Positions 52,665 to 64,000 are shown, numbered from the stretch's first letter. The stretch: DNA of 64,000 nucleotides from Dendrolimus kikuchii (GCA_019925095.2 CM034408.1:1736001-1800000), one strand, 5' to 3'. Numbers and translations: made by a program. Notes: a model not told the origin generated them from the letters alone.

Positions 52665-52873
52665 TTAATATATATATAAATTACGTGTCACGTTGTTTGT
52701 CCGCGATGGACTCCTAAACTACTTGGCCGATTTTAATCAAATTTGCACACCGTGTGCAGTTTGATCCGAATTGAAAGATAGGATAGCTTACATTTGGACC
52801 CGGTAGGTGGCGCTGGAATCGGGTTCTAAATTTTATTTCTTCAGGGCAGAACAACGTCTGCCGGGACAGCTAG
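52665..52873 (+). mobile_element. non-autonomous Helitron, family 4
   Basis: Interior GCACACCGTGTGCAGTTTG and 3' hairpin GGCAGAACAACGTCTGCC, then GGGACAG and CTAG before T. Confidence 0.8.
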
Positions 52874-53020
52874 TTATTGTATATATAAGGGTTTACCGTT
52901 TAATGTATAACGTCATTAATAGTGTCGCATCTCGGATGACGTTTAATACATTATGTCTTTATTAGTGCTTCAGTTAAAGCATTAAGGCGTAGGTGTAGCA
53001 GTGGCATTGGAAATAGCTTT

Positions 53021-53250
53021 TTTTTATTGCTGAAGTTCAGCAGACAGGCAGACGGCCCATTTGATGGAAAGTGGTTACCATCGCCTATGGACATTTGCTA
53101 CACCAGGGTTGCTACAAACGCGCTGCTGCTCTCTTAAGGGAGACTGGAACCTGGTCACTAATGCCGGAACACAACTCAAGGTTGTTATGGCGGCATACTC
53201 TAGACCAGGGGTGGTAGCCATCCAGTCGGGCAAATGCCCTACCACCTGAC
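53021..53250 (-). mobile_element. ~300 bp retroposon (family B), 5' truncated
   Basis: TTTTTTTATTGCTGAAGTTC to CCCTACCACCTG. Confidence 0.8.
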
Positions 53251-53339
53251 AAAATAGCTTGAGTTAATGTCAACATTTAAATATGTTGTCTTTAGTACTT
53301 CTATTATACTATTGCACTGGGTGATACTAGGTTTATCTA

Positions 53340-53767
53340 TAATATTATAAAATTCTAAAAATGCCGTGTCTGTACATTGAAGCTATTAAAAAAAATACAA
53401 CTGGAATACGCTATATAAATGATGGAGAACACGATTTTTTTTAGATTTCTTATCTCGTTGTCCAGGATTCATGTAAAACCTACTGGACCAATTTCGATGT
53501 GCGGAAATTTTTCTGGAGATGATTAAAATTGCCCAAATTAAAAAAAAAAACGAATTCCGATGTGATTTTTTCATTGATAGATAGCAAATTGTATGTAATA
53601 AAATATGTGATATTTTTATCCCGGGAGTCCCGCGGGAATTTTCCCGGGAGCGGTTTCTAGTTGTTCGGGTGCGTAAAAATTAGCTTACATCCTTTTCTAA
53701 TGCTGCGGTACTTTGTGTCCCGGGAATTTCAAGTCAAGCGTGGACGAAGTCGCGGGCATATCCTAGT
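53340..53767 (+). mobile_element. Helitron-like element related to 5050-5222 and 15085-15197
   Basis: The left part matches 5050-5222 reversed. The right part ends GGACGAAGTCGCGGGC and ATATCCTAG before T, exactly as at 15197. Together they outline one ~430-bp element. The 5' limit is uncertain. Confidence 0.6.
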
Positions 53768-53949
53768 AAGATTATATGAATGTATATGTAATGTGATGGT
53801 AATTTTATTCATTTGCTCAATATTATAGTTACATGAACAAGTTTACAAAACTATTTTTTATTGTATAAAATATGAAACGCAAAATATGTAAGTCTACTTG
53901 TTATTAATTTAAAATTTACATATGCATATTTCTTTTAAATATTTTTATT

Positions 53950-54260
53950 TTTATTTTGTGGCTTGGCAGCTAGGCTTTTAAGCCAGATCTTAAATTCAAT
54001 GTAGTTTCTTCATTTTCTTAAACCCATGTGTAGCACAGCTGAACTGTAGGTTATCAGCTAGTGCCATTCAACGGAGTTCTTGTGACAACTCAAAAGGCCA
54101 CATTTGACTATACAGTTCACATTTCTCACAAAACACATAATTACTACTCAAAAACTATCAATATCCTACAACTATTGTTCAATTTAGAGTAATTTTACAC
54201 ATTTTTAGAAAATAAAACTGCCCAGCACAAAATCTTTCAGTTCCCGCCAAAAACTCCATT
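53950..54260 (+). repeat. family H repeat
   Basis: GGCTTGGCAGCTAGGCTTTTA to CAGTTCCCGCCAAAAACTCC. Confidence 0.75.
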
Positions 54261-54479
54261 TATGTATTTTATAAGAGTTGTTGCGGACGCGGTGTTGGCG
54301 CCATATATACGTAATCGCGAAACAAAAATATAATATTAATATCCTCCCATTGTCCTCTCCTTGTCTGTCTTATCCGCCACAACAGTCGCGCGATGATACA
54401 GCGGCAGCTACGCCCCTGGCTTCGAATGAGTTACTACCGTAAGTTTGCGCAGGTTCAGTCGAATGATAATTTTTTTTTA

Positions 54480-54760
54480 ATTATTTGGGTTTACGGCCTG
54501 GCAGCTAGGCCTTTAAGTCAGATCTTATATTACAATGTTAGTTTCTACATTTTCTTCAATCTACATATAGATCTGCTAAATTGTAGGTTATTAACTGACG
54601 CCCATTCATTCGGAGTTCTTGTGACAACCTGAAATGCGACATTTGGCTGTACAGTTCACATTTCTCCCAAAAACATATAAATTACTAATCAAAAGATATC
54701 AATATCCTACATCTGTTACTCATTTTAGAGTAATTTAACATTTATTTATTAACTTACAAA
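54480..54760 (+). repeat. family H repeat, diverged
   Basis: GGCCTGGCAGCTAGGCCTTTA, then TACAGTTCACATTTCTC and a decayed end. Confidence 0.7.
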
Positions 54761-54929
54761 CATCGCTATGATTACAGTTGTCATCAATACGATAGCGTGG
54801 TACACATGATACATTGCATAAACATATTCAGTCGTCATAACATATTGTTACGAGTTGCGGGACTCGAATTAAAAAGCCGTTAGAATTACTATAGAATTTA
54901 TTAGAACTATAAAAACACGTATAACACAG

Positions 54930-55442
54930 GTACAAATATAACCTACGCTACGCTCACGTATGGAAGCGAGAGTTGGGTATGGAAGAGAGAGCATGAAAGT
55001 AGAGTAAACGCGGTCGAGATGCGAGCACTGCGCAAAATCTGCGGAGTGACGCTCGCGGACGGCGTTCGTAATACCGAAGTAAGAAAGAGAGTTGGTCTGA
55101 AAGAGAGTGTCGGGGTGAAGGTAAGGAAAGGAATGCTCCGGTGGTTCGGGCATGTGGAAAGAATGCATGATGAAAGAATGACTAAACAGATATACAATGC
55201 AAAAGTGGATGGATGCAGAAGTCGTGGAAGGCCACGACACACCTTCCATGATCAAATTGATCGTGTACTAGCAGGTGATGTCAGGAGCCTTAAGGACAGA
55301 CGAGCGTGCATGACAAGAGTTATGAATGTCAAAGAAGCAAGTGAGGTGTGTAAGAATAAGCCTAAATGGCGCTCTGTTGTTCGTGCCTACCCCGCAAGGG
55401 AACTGGCGTGAAGTTATGTATGTATATATGTACAAATATAAC
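54930..55442 (+). mobile_element. RTE-like LINE 3' end, longest open frame of the family, with target duplication
   Basis: The frame reads from [20 protein letters not shown] through [38 protein letters not shown] and [16 protein letters not shown] to AYPARELA with no stop. The motif order LYGSE, W, RWFGHV, GRPRHTF fits the RTE-clade C terminus. The duplicate GTACAAATATAAC flanks it (54930-54942 and 55430-55442). Confidence 0.88.
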
Positions 55443-55859
55443 TAAACACAACCAGTGCAAACGTAATGTACGATTTAATGTCATGCGCAAAGTCCGTCAC
55501 TAAATAGATTTCCGAATGTACACAAGTCATGTCCCGCGGCTGGTTATCGCTCGACTACCGATCTCTCCATTGGGCCATTGCTTTATACTGCACCGATACA
55601 ATATATTTCCTAGAATCACACCTGGCTAATGACTACCATAAAAGATTACAATACACAATGGGCTGTTTTTCGAATAACAAATTGTAAACAAAAGAAGACC
55701 AAATGCCAAAAAGGTAATAAAGTGTGTTTCTACAGACCCAGGTGTGAATTTGTCTTTTGTCGGCATTCAGGTCGTAACAATATATTATAATATGCAGTCT
55801 TTCTGAATTCAGTCACAGTACTGATAAAAATGTCAATTTGTTGACATATCTTGTTCAAT

Positions 55860-56382
55860 GTTCGCAATAGTCATGGGAAAAATCACTCACCAAGAAGAAA
55901 AGAGTGATTATATATCTTTTTGATACAAAGATATATATCACTCTTTTATATCTTTAACTCTTTATCTTTACAGTGAATAGTGTCAGTGTCAATTGCAGAC
56001 AAGACAAGATGAGTTATCTGTGAGTGATATACTGATATGAAAAAATATAAACAAATAGAGTGAATAATATAATTAATTACATTAAAACAAAATTACACCA
56101 TAAAACTATAGTGTTGCGATTTATTTTGGCTTGCTATTATATTCGGTTTCCTCGTTCACTTACTACGCATGCGCAGTGCGCGGGCTTATCATTCTTTCTC
56201 TTTTCTTTCTAGTTTCTTCTAATTCGGACCTATAGTCATCGCATGGAATAGGAATGAATTAAAGAGTTAAAGATATAAAGACACATTTTGAACGCAAGTG
56301 ATATACAGATCTAATCGCTCTTCGCGTCGGATATATATCTTTTGAGTTAATCACTCGGGAGTTACACACCGCTAGTTCGCAA
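55860..56382. mobile_element. DNA element (family J) with 8-bp duplication, copy 1
   Basis: The duplicate GTTCGCAA lies at 55860-55867 and 56375-56382. The interior has hairpin-rich AAAGATATATATCACTC text, the CTACGCATGCGCAGTGCGCG block and the end GAGTTACACACCGCTA. A second copy is at 59423-60040. An 8-bp duplicate fits hAT, but the ends are not well matched. Confidence 0.65.
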
Positions 56383-56693
56383 GGCCTGTGTCATCGGCGC
56401 TTTATTAAGGTGGTCCTGCCGTATGGTATTACGAACATTGCTGACTGCCTACATCGTTCAGTAACATATTTTCAGTTCTCGTCAAAAACTCCAAACTCCG
56501 TTTATTACACACCTTGGGCCGCTTTACATTAGGTAAGTAACAGTCGGTGCTAGCGCCGAGAACTGACTGACCCTTTATATGCAGTCAGTAGTCTTGGTTA
56601 TTTATTTGGGGTGTACACACGTTATTGAAGTCACTGGGGAAAGTTGAATTCTCGAAAACGGCAGAAATTGATGAGATTTAATTATTTGTTGAG
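56383..56693. other. intergenic sequence
   Basis: A short family H 3' trace (TTTTCAGTTCTCGTCAAAAAC) near 56468. Nothing else. Confidence 0.35.
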
Positions 56694-56898
56694 AAAATTT
56701 TCTTACGTACTTTCTTATGTACTAGCAGAAGGTAATGTCAGGAGCCTTAAGAACAGACGAGCGTGCATGACAAGAGTTATGAATGTCAAAGAAGCAAGTG
56801 AGGTGTGTAAGAATAAGTCTGAATGGCGCTCTGTTTTTCGTTCCTACCCCGCAAGGGAACTGGCGTGAAGTTATGTGTATGTATGTAAAATTTTCTTA
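56694..56898 (+). mobile_element. RTE-like LINE 3' end with target duplication
   Basis: From CTAGCAGAAGGTAATGTC to the GTGTATGTATGT tail, flanked by AAAATTTTCTTA (56694-56705 and 56887-56898). Confidence 0.85.
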
Positions 56899-58330
56899 TC
56901 TGCTATTAGAAGAATTGACGGAAATGTTGGAAGTAGAGGTATCTAAAAAGAAAATGGATAGACAATATAAATGATACTAGTAATCCTGTTTTGTTCTTAA
57001 AACAATTAAGATTTGAAGATGCTGCACATCTCAATTGTTTTAACAACAAAACACCGCAGAATTATTGATGTTATTAAAATCACAGATTATAATTAAGATT
57101 TGTAATTTCTTTTTGTTAATTTTTTTTATCAATAATCGTGATTCTTGATTATCGCGCAAGTTTTTTTAATGCTAATGTAATTAGTTTTAAGATTATGACT
57201 TAATAAATAAACGTTTTTATTTAAATTATTTGTTTTTTTTATCTTGTTTATATATTTGTGACCTTCCGTCACATAAAATAATCAAATCATCGTCTCAGCA
57301 TGTCGTAGATACACGACACATTCGGGGCCTCTGTAGCTTGGGGGCTCCGTATCATTGACACGGCCGATACGGCGGTAGCTTCGCCCTTGTGTAGGTGTCT
57401 GGATGGAGGCTTTGCGACTAATACAAATACAATAGTACGAACCGAGTTATAGCCGGTTTCTATTGCTTACTATTATATTTATTTATTCACTTGCTCTACC
57501 ACCTGTTGTTGCGGAGACAGGATTAAATTAAAAGCCGATATTTCAGAGACTGTTCTTCCGTGTAATTGATGTACAGAGAGAGATATTTTTTTATGACGGT
57601 GGATACAAAAAAGGCCGTTAATATTAAACGCCTGTAAAACGCATGTAGCCACAATTGGTATGTAAAATTAGGCAGGCGCTTCTTAACATCGGTTGAATTT
57701 TGACATTACTTGTTCCTATGGAGTTTGTCAAATTTTAACCGATAGGAAAATGAACGATCGGTAAGATAGAATCCGGCCATTACTGATTCGTACTATTGTA
57801 TTTAGGCTGGGCCACGGCTTTACTTTGAATTGATAAAATGTGCTGGAACTGTGGTCTGCGCTTGCGTCAATGAGTTAACGCAAGTAATCACAAACTACTA
57901 TGAATACTACGTATCAAGTAATTGTGCTGCGTTTCGCAGGTCTAATTAATATGCCGGTGCGTAGCTGTCATGCGAGCGATCCGCCTCTCCGCCGTGTCTA
58001 CCTCGACTCTTAGATATAGTTGGCATTTGTCTGGTTTTCAATTGGGCAGTCCGGTTTTCGACCGGGCACTCCGGTTATTTTTGTTTGTCAAAATCTTGGT
58101 GAACCGGTCAAAAGATTCTCCGGTTTTAAAGCAAATTCATTAATTATTTCGAAATAATACTCGAACGTTCCGTTCGACTCGCAGTCATCCCAAATTGTGC
58201 GTTTTCTTTAATATAACTGCTAGTTGCGCTGAATCCAAAGATGCCATCTTAGGCAATAAAACTTTCTTAAAAGCAGTGGCATCGAGTACTAATATATGAA
58301 AAAACGCTGCAAATTTAGTATGTATAAAGT
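56899..58330. other. intergenic sequence
   Basis: 57685-57780 holds a family L palindromic element (CGGTTGAATTTTGACATTAC, GGTAAGATAGAATCCGGCC). No gene recognised. Confidence 0.4.
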
Positions 58331-58640
58331 TATCCGTGCAGGAACGGAGAAAGAATACAATTTCCTGCGGCCGGGCGGCCTGTCGTAAGAGGCGACTTAA
58401 CAACCCACAGCCAGGTGGTAGGGCATTTGCCCGACTGGATGGCTACCACCCCTGGTCTAAAGTATGTCGCCATAACAGCCTTGAGTTGTGTTCCGGCATT
58501 AGTGACCAGGTTTCAGTCTCCCTTAAGAGAGCAGCAGCGCATTTGTAGCAACTTTGGTGACGCAAATGTCCATAGGCGATGGTAACCGCTCTCCATCAAG
58601 TGGGCCGTCTGCCTGTCTGCTGATCTCCTGCAATAAAAAA
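58331..58640 (+). mobile_element. ~300 bp retroposon (family B), full length
   Basis: TTATCCGTGCAGGAACGG to GATCTCCTGCAATAAAAAAAA. A possible short duplicate AAAGTTA flanks it. Confidence 0.85.
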
Positions 58641-58984
58641 AAGTTAGTTTTCAGTAAATTTATATGTTAATAAAAAAATATTAAAAACTTGTTCGGTTTT
58701 TTTGAACACATCTGGCAACCCCATCTACAGATATAGCATAAAGCGTATTAAGTTTTTAAAATACAGCAAGAAAATAAAACACTATAATGATCTTAATACT
58801 TTTATTCTCGTGCATTTAATTAACAAGCTTTCTGTTAAATCTAAAGGCAAATAAATAATTAACATTTCTGCTATGAGATTAGGTGCGAGTGGTATTTGAA
58901 AAAAAATCCCTATAATTACTTTTTAAATATTTCATATTTATTTGATCTTCATAGCCACTTAAAGTGAAACGAATATGTTTTAAA

Positions 58985-59145
58985 TTATAAATAAATAATC
59001 GGCAGACAAACATACATATTGTATATCCCCAAATTAAGCAAGTTACGCTTATGTTATGGGTAATATACAACGGACTACTCTGGGGCCGATCCCAGACACC
59101 CAGACCATAGTAAATTACGGAGAAAATACGTTCCCGAAATTTACT
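58985..59145 (-). mobile_element. tRNA-SINE (family F), head missing
   Basis: AATCGGCAGACAAACATACA to GTTCCCGAAATTTACTA. The tRNA-like head is absent, i.e. 5' truncation. Confidence 0.75.
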
Positions 59146-59242
59146 AACGAATATCTTTTAAATTAGTCATTTTAACATTGACAAATTTAAAGAATGCTGA
59201 AAGAAGAAATTGGAGTTTACTATGAAGCTTACAACTTAAGTT

Positions 59243-59368
59243 AGTGTTCCATTTGAAATTCACAACGACCACGCTCACGACCGCGATATTTCCCGTTCCA
59301 CTTGCTTACAGGCGTTACAATCATAAGCTCAAGTGGAATGAATTATGGAGCGTTGATGTCATAAATAC
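59243..59368 (-). mobile_element. TIR element (family I), partial
   Basis: GTGTTCCATTTGAAATTCACAA start and CATAAGCTCAAGTGGAATG, GGAGCGTTGATGTC as in the 24106 copy. Confidence 0.6.
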
Positions 59369-59420
59369 ACATTTTTTTTTATTGCTGAAGCACAGCAGAC
59401 AGGCTGTCGGCCAACTGTGT
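59369..59420 (-). mobile_element. ~300 bp retroposon (family B), 3' end fragment
   Basis: TTTTTTTTATTGCTGAAGCAC to CGGCCAACTGTG, cut by family J. Confidence 0.7.
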
Positions 59421-59422
59421 TG

Positions 59423-60040
59423 GGGGAAAAATCACTCACCAAGAAGAAAGGAGTGATATATATCTTTTTGATACAAAGATATATATCACTCTTTTATATC
59501 TTTAACTCTTTATCTTTACAGTGAGTAGTGTCAGTGTCAATTGCAGACAAGATGAGTTATTATCTGTGAGTGATATACTAGCAAAGGCGACACGCGTATC
59601 TGTGGCAACGCAAAATATCTGACATTTTAATAACATACACGGCATTTAGATGACCTTTGACTTTTAGTAAATATTTTTGTAATTAAAAATATTTAGTCGG
59701 TAATTCGAAATAAAAAGTATCCTATGGCTCAATTTGGACTAAATTACACAGTATAGAAGATTCTTATAATCTATCTATCTATATCTTCACGCCTTCATTA
59801 CCCGAAGGTGTAGGCAGCGGCAATAATACTACGCATGCGCAGTGCGCGGGCTAATCATTCTTTCTCTTTTCTTTCTAGTTTCTTCCCATTCGGATCTATA
59901 GTCATCGCGTGGAACAGGAATGAACTAAAGAGTTAAAGATATAAAGACACATTTTGAACGCAAGTGATATACAGATCTAATCACTCTTCGCGTCGGATAT
60001 ATATCTTTTGAGTTAATCACTCAGGAGTTACACACCGCTA
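59423..60040. mobile_element. DNA element (family J), copy 2
   Basis: The left end GGGAAAAATCACTCACCAAG and right end GGAGTTACACACCGCTA match copy 1 closely. The centre differs by an inserted segment (about 59590-59820). Confidence 0.65.
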
Positions 60041-61760
60041 CAAGAAATTTATACTCATATATAGTGTGCATGATATTTTTTGTTTGCTCACTGCTTTGAA
60101 TTTATAGTACATTAAGATGCACTAAAGAACACGGATGAGTGAAAAAAATTGACCCATAAATGAAAGATTAACCAGTGCTTAAATAAATGACACTGCGAGA
60201 AAATCCATAGCCTAAAATAATTTAAACTTACATCTGTAACGTGTAAAATAACCTATCAATACTACACAGATCTACAGTTGTCAAAGATTTTCAAAATCTA
60301 TATTCTATTTTATACTAATAGGAATGTTGAAATTTTGTGCTTTTTCTAATGATTTCGTGTCAAGTTGAGTTGATTTATCCACACTGAATCCAACTAGCAA
60401 TTAGTTTCTAATATATCTACGTATACTGTATTATTATTATTTCCTTACAAAAATAATATTGTACGATTTGTAGCGGAAAGATCTATTAAAAATGGTCAAA
60501 TAATTTCAATGTATATTCCATAAAGAAAATAATAATATTGATATTTTAATTGACAATCTACCGAATTATATTTGAGTTAAATTTTCAGAAAACAAGTCTT
60601 TTTTGTTGTTATCAGTATTCCCTTTCCTGGCCGGTTCCTATATCTTACCGACCGCCTTACTATCAGTTAAAATTTGACATAAGCCAGGCCTTTTTGTCAC
60701 TTCTTTTTTGAAGACACGCTAATACTTGCATGTAGTAAGTCCATGATTTTTTGTACCCATCATTTTCAATTTTCTGATTCGCACTCATTAGGCTTATATC
60801 ACGATTTTGCAAATCTAAGCTCACTTAGCTCTTGAAGAGCATCGCACATTTCGTATGAGGCGACGCGGTATCTGTTAAGGAAAGATATATTAGATATTGT
60901 ATTTGGATAATTTTGACCAATTAAAAATATCCAATTTTTTTTGTAAAGATTGCCAATTTTTTTTTAATTATTTCATTTTTTTCAGTTTTCATGGCACTAA
61001 ATGCCCCACAAAAAAGCCCTGACATAAGCTAATGTCAAACTTCAACCGATGGTAGGCCAAGTGAATGGATAGTAAGATAGATGTAGTTAGTTATTATTTA
61101 GTTTTGTCCTTTGCTCTTATGGTTTGTTGTAAATATTATGTTTATTGTATTGTATTAGATTGGCAGAATTTTCTTTCTTTTTAATTTACCGGCCAAAATT
61201 CCTTTTTATATCATCTAGCTTTTCTATGCACTCCACATTGGCAAAATCAATGCATAAATGGCATTGCAGCCATCACCTTAAAAAAAAGATGTAGGAATTG
61301 GCTAGTTTGCCTCTTAACGTATCAATATAAATAACCAAATTTGGATAAAGCACATAATATTTGGATCCCATTTTCTTTCAAGTTTATAAAACCGTTTAAT
61401 ATTATTTTTGCAACAAAATTACTTTACATCTAGGTAAGTTAAGTACATTATAATAAAATTTCACACACCTTATTTAAAAAAAAACATTCTTAAAGAATTC
61501 AGATCTAAATACATTGTCAAGATATAAATAAGAAAATATACAGACATTATATAACCACAAGCTAAGCAAGTTACGCTTGTGTTGTTATATAGTATACAAA
61601 GGAGCCGATCTTAAAGGGCCCTTACACGATCCTGCAGCGAGCGGGGTTGCAGGACTCAAGAGGCATTGTGATTAAGCGTTGCAGGACGCAGTGCAGGCTG
61701 CAACTATATTCACAGCCCAGTATTACGCGACGGACGACGGTGACAATAACCATTTTTTAT
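60041..61760. other. AT-rich intergenic sequence with MITE and SINE fragments
   Basis: Family L ends at 60630-60690 and 61018-61085 bracket ~330 bp and may be one element with an insertion. A family F fragment lies at 61556-61615. No gene recognised. Confidence 0.45.
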
Positions 61761-61763
61761 TAG

Positions 61764-61877
61764 AGGCCGGTTCCTATACCTATATCGTACCAACTGTTTA
61801 GCTGCCTTACTATCGGCTACTATCATACAAGTAATGTCAGATCTCAATCAATGGTAAGGATATAGGAACCGGCCATA
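61764..61877. mobile_element. palindromic MITE (family L), compact copy
   Basis: The start GGCCGGTTCCTATACC and the end GGATATAGGAACCGGCC are inverted repeats with 114 bp overall. Confidence 0.75.
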
Positions 61878-62440
61878 GTCTGCCTGTTTACGAACATCGC
61901 AATAAATAAACAAAACAAATAAATTATTACTTAAAATATAAAAGTGAAAACCAATGTAAATGCAAAACGAATACTTCTAGATTATTTGTAGCAGAATAAA
62001 TAATATAATAGTAGCCGATTTAATTAAGTCTCACTTCTGACACAACAATTAGTCACTCTAGAGCACTATTACGACATGTGCATCGGCCCAAAGCCGGAAT
62101 GAGACTGTACCCGACCAAAGTCGGAGTGTGGATGTTGTCTCATCGTTCCTTCCGCACGCTTTTATATTCCAGCGAAGACGCAACGAATCGAGTAGTGGGG
62201 GTAATGGATTTAACTACCCTCTATTATTATTCTGTGAGTAAATAAACTTATTAAAATCTAATACAATAGGAATACATAATATTTGTACATGCAGTTACAG
62301 TTATTCAAATAGCAAATGACATGATGAAATATATTTCAGTTTTTTTTTTAACTCAAAATATATTTTAATAATAAGTAAGTACTAAGAAATCACAACAAAA
62401 GATTCACGTAAAGTATAGAAGAATTCTTAGAATGGGGTAT
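61878..62440. other. intergenic sequence
   Basis: 62070-62170 is GC-richer with CCCAAAGCCGGAATGAGAC and CGACCAAAGTCGGAGTG, an imperfect local repeat. No gene. Confidence 0.35.
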
Positions 62441-62442
62441 AA

Positions 62443-63241
62443 GGGTCAGCGCAGACAGAACGGAGCGCAGCGGAGAGGATTTTATTAACGCACTTGAAAA
62501 TAAACTTTAAAATTATTACAATAAAGTGCATAAATGCTTGAACCTGACAAACGCGTCCTCGAAGATACGCGGGAATCCTCGCGCGGCGTCGAGTCGGCGC
62601 CCGCGTCGTACTTCGTACGCGTACTTTCAGTGTTGTCACTGAGTTTAAAGAGGGATGACGTCATTTTTTTAGATTTTGAATTCGAAGTACCTACATAACG
62701 AATAATAAATATAACCATCATTATACATTTATGAAGTTGCTTTGTTTGTTAAAAATAATCTACATTTATACACTAAATGCAACAGTAAACGACATAACAG
62801 CTACCTGCTTTCACTTCCTTCAAAAACCACTTTGTTTCAAAACAGTCTATTCTGTATAGCGACTAAAATTTACAATAAATTACCACTGAAAATTAAGGAA
62901 CTCAACATCAAAAGCTTTAAATTAAAATTAAGACAATTATTAATAAATAAAGCATATTACACAATACATGTATTAAATTCACCAAAACTACACCTTTCTT
63001 GCCAACATTCCTCGACCCATGTTCTTCGTCTAACTTTCTGACGCCTTATTTTATTAACATGTTCTTCCATTTCTTCTTCTTCCGCCAAAAGCACAATTAT
63101 AATCATATCCCAGTCCACCATCGTTGACGAACTTTCGCGACAAACTGGCATGTTTACTGTAGAGTGGTAACTCAGAACGGTTTACTCGCGCCGGCTCGCG
63201 AGGTCGCGCACAATTATTCCTCTCTGTCTGCGCTGACCCTT
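62443..63241 (-). mobile_element. PIF/Harbinger-like element with terminal inverted repeats and transposase remnant
   Basis: AAGGGTCAGCGCAGACAGA at the left is the inverse of TCTGTCTGCGCTGACCCTT at the right. On the - strand near 63150-62957 the peptide runs ...VLLAEEEEMEEHVNK, RRQKVRRRTWVEECW, ERCSFGEFNTCIV. This resembles the N-terminal region of Harbinger transposases (acidic run, Arg-rich run, W.W-like motif). The rest of the transposase is lost. TSDs are not clear. Confidence 0.65.
62730..62990 (+). pseudogene. LINE ORF2 C-terminal fragment inside the Harbinger-like element
   Basis: The frame gives KTTLFQNSLFCIATKIYNKL, PLKIKELNIKSFKLKLRQLL and INKAYYTI, the usual end of Jockey/CR1-type ORF2 (FN.LP..I....S...FK..L...L). 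It lacks everything upstream. Confidence 0.6.
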
Positions 63242-63323
63242 AGTCCAGTAGAAAGTGTAACTTTAAACGTTGACAGATGGCGCCACAGGTATACATCTCT
63301 CGCTTTTACACTTCACTATTAAA

Positions 63324-63468
63324 ATGGCCGGTCTTTACATCTTACTATTCATTCACTTGCCTTACCATCACTTCTATTTTGACATTACTTCTATGGAGCC
63401 TATGTCAAATTTTAACCGATGGTGAGGCAAGTGAACGGTTGGTAAAATATAGAAACCGGTCATAAACT
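63324..63468. mobile_element. palindromic MITE (family L)
   Basis: TGGCCGGTCTTTACATCTTAC at the left and GGTAAAATATAGAAACCGGTC at the right are inverted. The interior carries ATTTTGACATTACTTC and CTATGTCAAATTTTAACCG, also inverted. Confidence 0.75.
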
Positions 63469-64000
63469 AAATTAACCAGAACTTATAAATGCTTAATTTT
63501 CTATTGATTTAATTTGTCATCTACCGAAACCGCATTTGATTCAAATCCCGTAATATGTAACAATATGTTAAAAGAAATGACAAACTTGAATAAATAACCT
63601 GTGGCGCCATCTATCATGTAGAATTTAGGAGCTCTTATGAGTTACGATTACTTATTGTAATTCTTACTATTCTTCCATGAATGTCATTAAAATAAATTGT
63701 TTTAAAAACATTAACTAATAATAAAAAGGAACATTACAGGAATCTTATATCACATAATAGTAAATCATAGACAAAATCACAATATTTTTATACATTTAGA
63801 AAATAAATTAATAACCACATTAGGGCTATATTATGGAAGGATTTAAGTAGTACATTTATTTTTGCCCTGACTATATCTGGGGCTGAAAGGCTATTTGTTT
63901 TAAGCGTCATTTTGAAAAAGTGCCTGGAGAAAAATGCAATGTCTCAAAGGATTAAAAAAAAAACGCATAATTAAGAAACTGCATAATATATAAAAAAAAG
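63469..64000. other. AT-rich sequence to the window edge
   Basis: No gene or repeat recognised. Confidence 0.4.

Noticed and set aside
54869..55255. 128-codon - strand open frame
   Set aside because: It is antisense to the stop-free RTE-like C terminus at 54943-55411.

Overview
This is nuclear DNA of an insect, most likely a moth or butterfly (Lepidoptera). The evidence is AT-rich DNA, GT-AG introns, conserved animal proteins split over small exons, and a dense mix of repeats of lepidopteran type: Helitrons starting TCTATACTAATAT and ending CTAG, RTE-like and R1-like LINEs, a ~300 bp A-tailed retroposon, tRNA-derived SINEs and several foldback or MITE families. No bacterial, viral or CRISPR system is present.

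Four host genes could be assembled exon by exon. (1) 13492-22696, + strand: the catalytic (C-terminal) part of the deubiquitinase USP8/UBPY in six exons; the N-terminal exons were not found and probably lie to the left or in unrecognised sequence. (2) 34682-30425, - strand: a complete three-exon gene for a 169-residue acidic coiled-coil protein, tentatively like SNAPC5 (snRNA-activating complex subunit 5). (3) 36870-40595, + strand, and (4) 45504-48972, + strand: two tandem paralogues of the C19orf12 family (membrane proteins of mitochondria and ER; human mutations cause MPAN/NBIA4). They share the position and phase of the last intron and an identical last-exon length, but differ by one intron near the N terminus. 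A 22-codon open stretch with a perfect splice donor at 7700-7765 may be a further short exon of unknown ownership.

Layout: 1-1000 is the 3' end of a Ty1/copia retrotransposon with its LTR. 1000-13490 is gene-poor repeat sequence (Helitrons, RTE-like and ~300 bp retroposon copies, a tRNA-SINE). 13490-22700 is usp8, whose introns hold a nested Helitron-in-MITE, an R1 insertion with target duplication, three RTE-like copies, a retroposon nested in another repeat and a 55-bp minisatellite. 22700-30400 is intergenic with three nested DNA-element structures (SINE in SINE, MITE in hAT, repeat in a TIR element). 30400-49000 holds the SNAPC5-like gene and the C19orf12 pair. 49000-64000 has no recognisable host gene and ends with a PIF/Harbinger-like TIR element.

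The genes do not form a pathway. The window's main interest is the C19orf12 tandem pair, with a perfect NRF1-type site upstream of the first copy, and an unusually readable insertion history: many target-site duplications are intact, including a twin-primed inversion.
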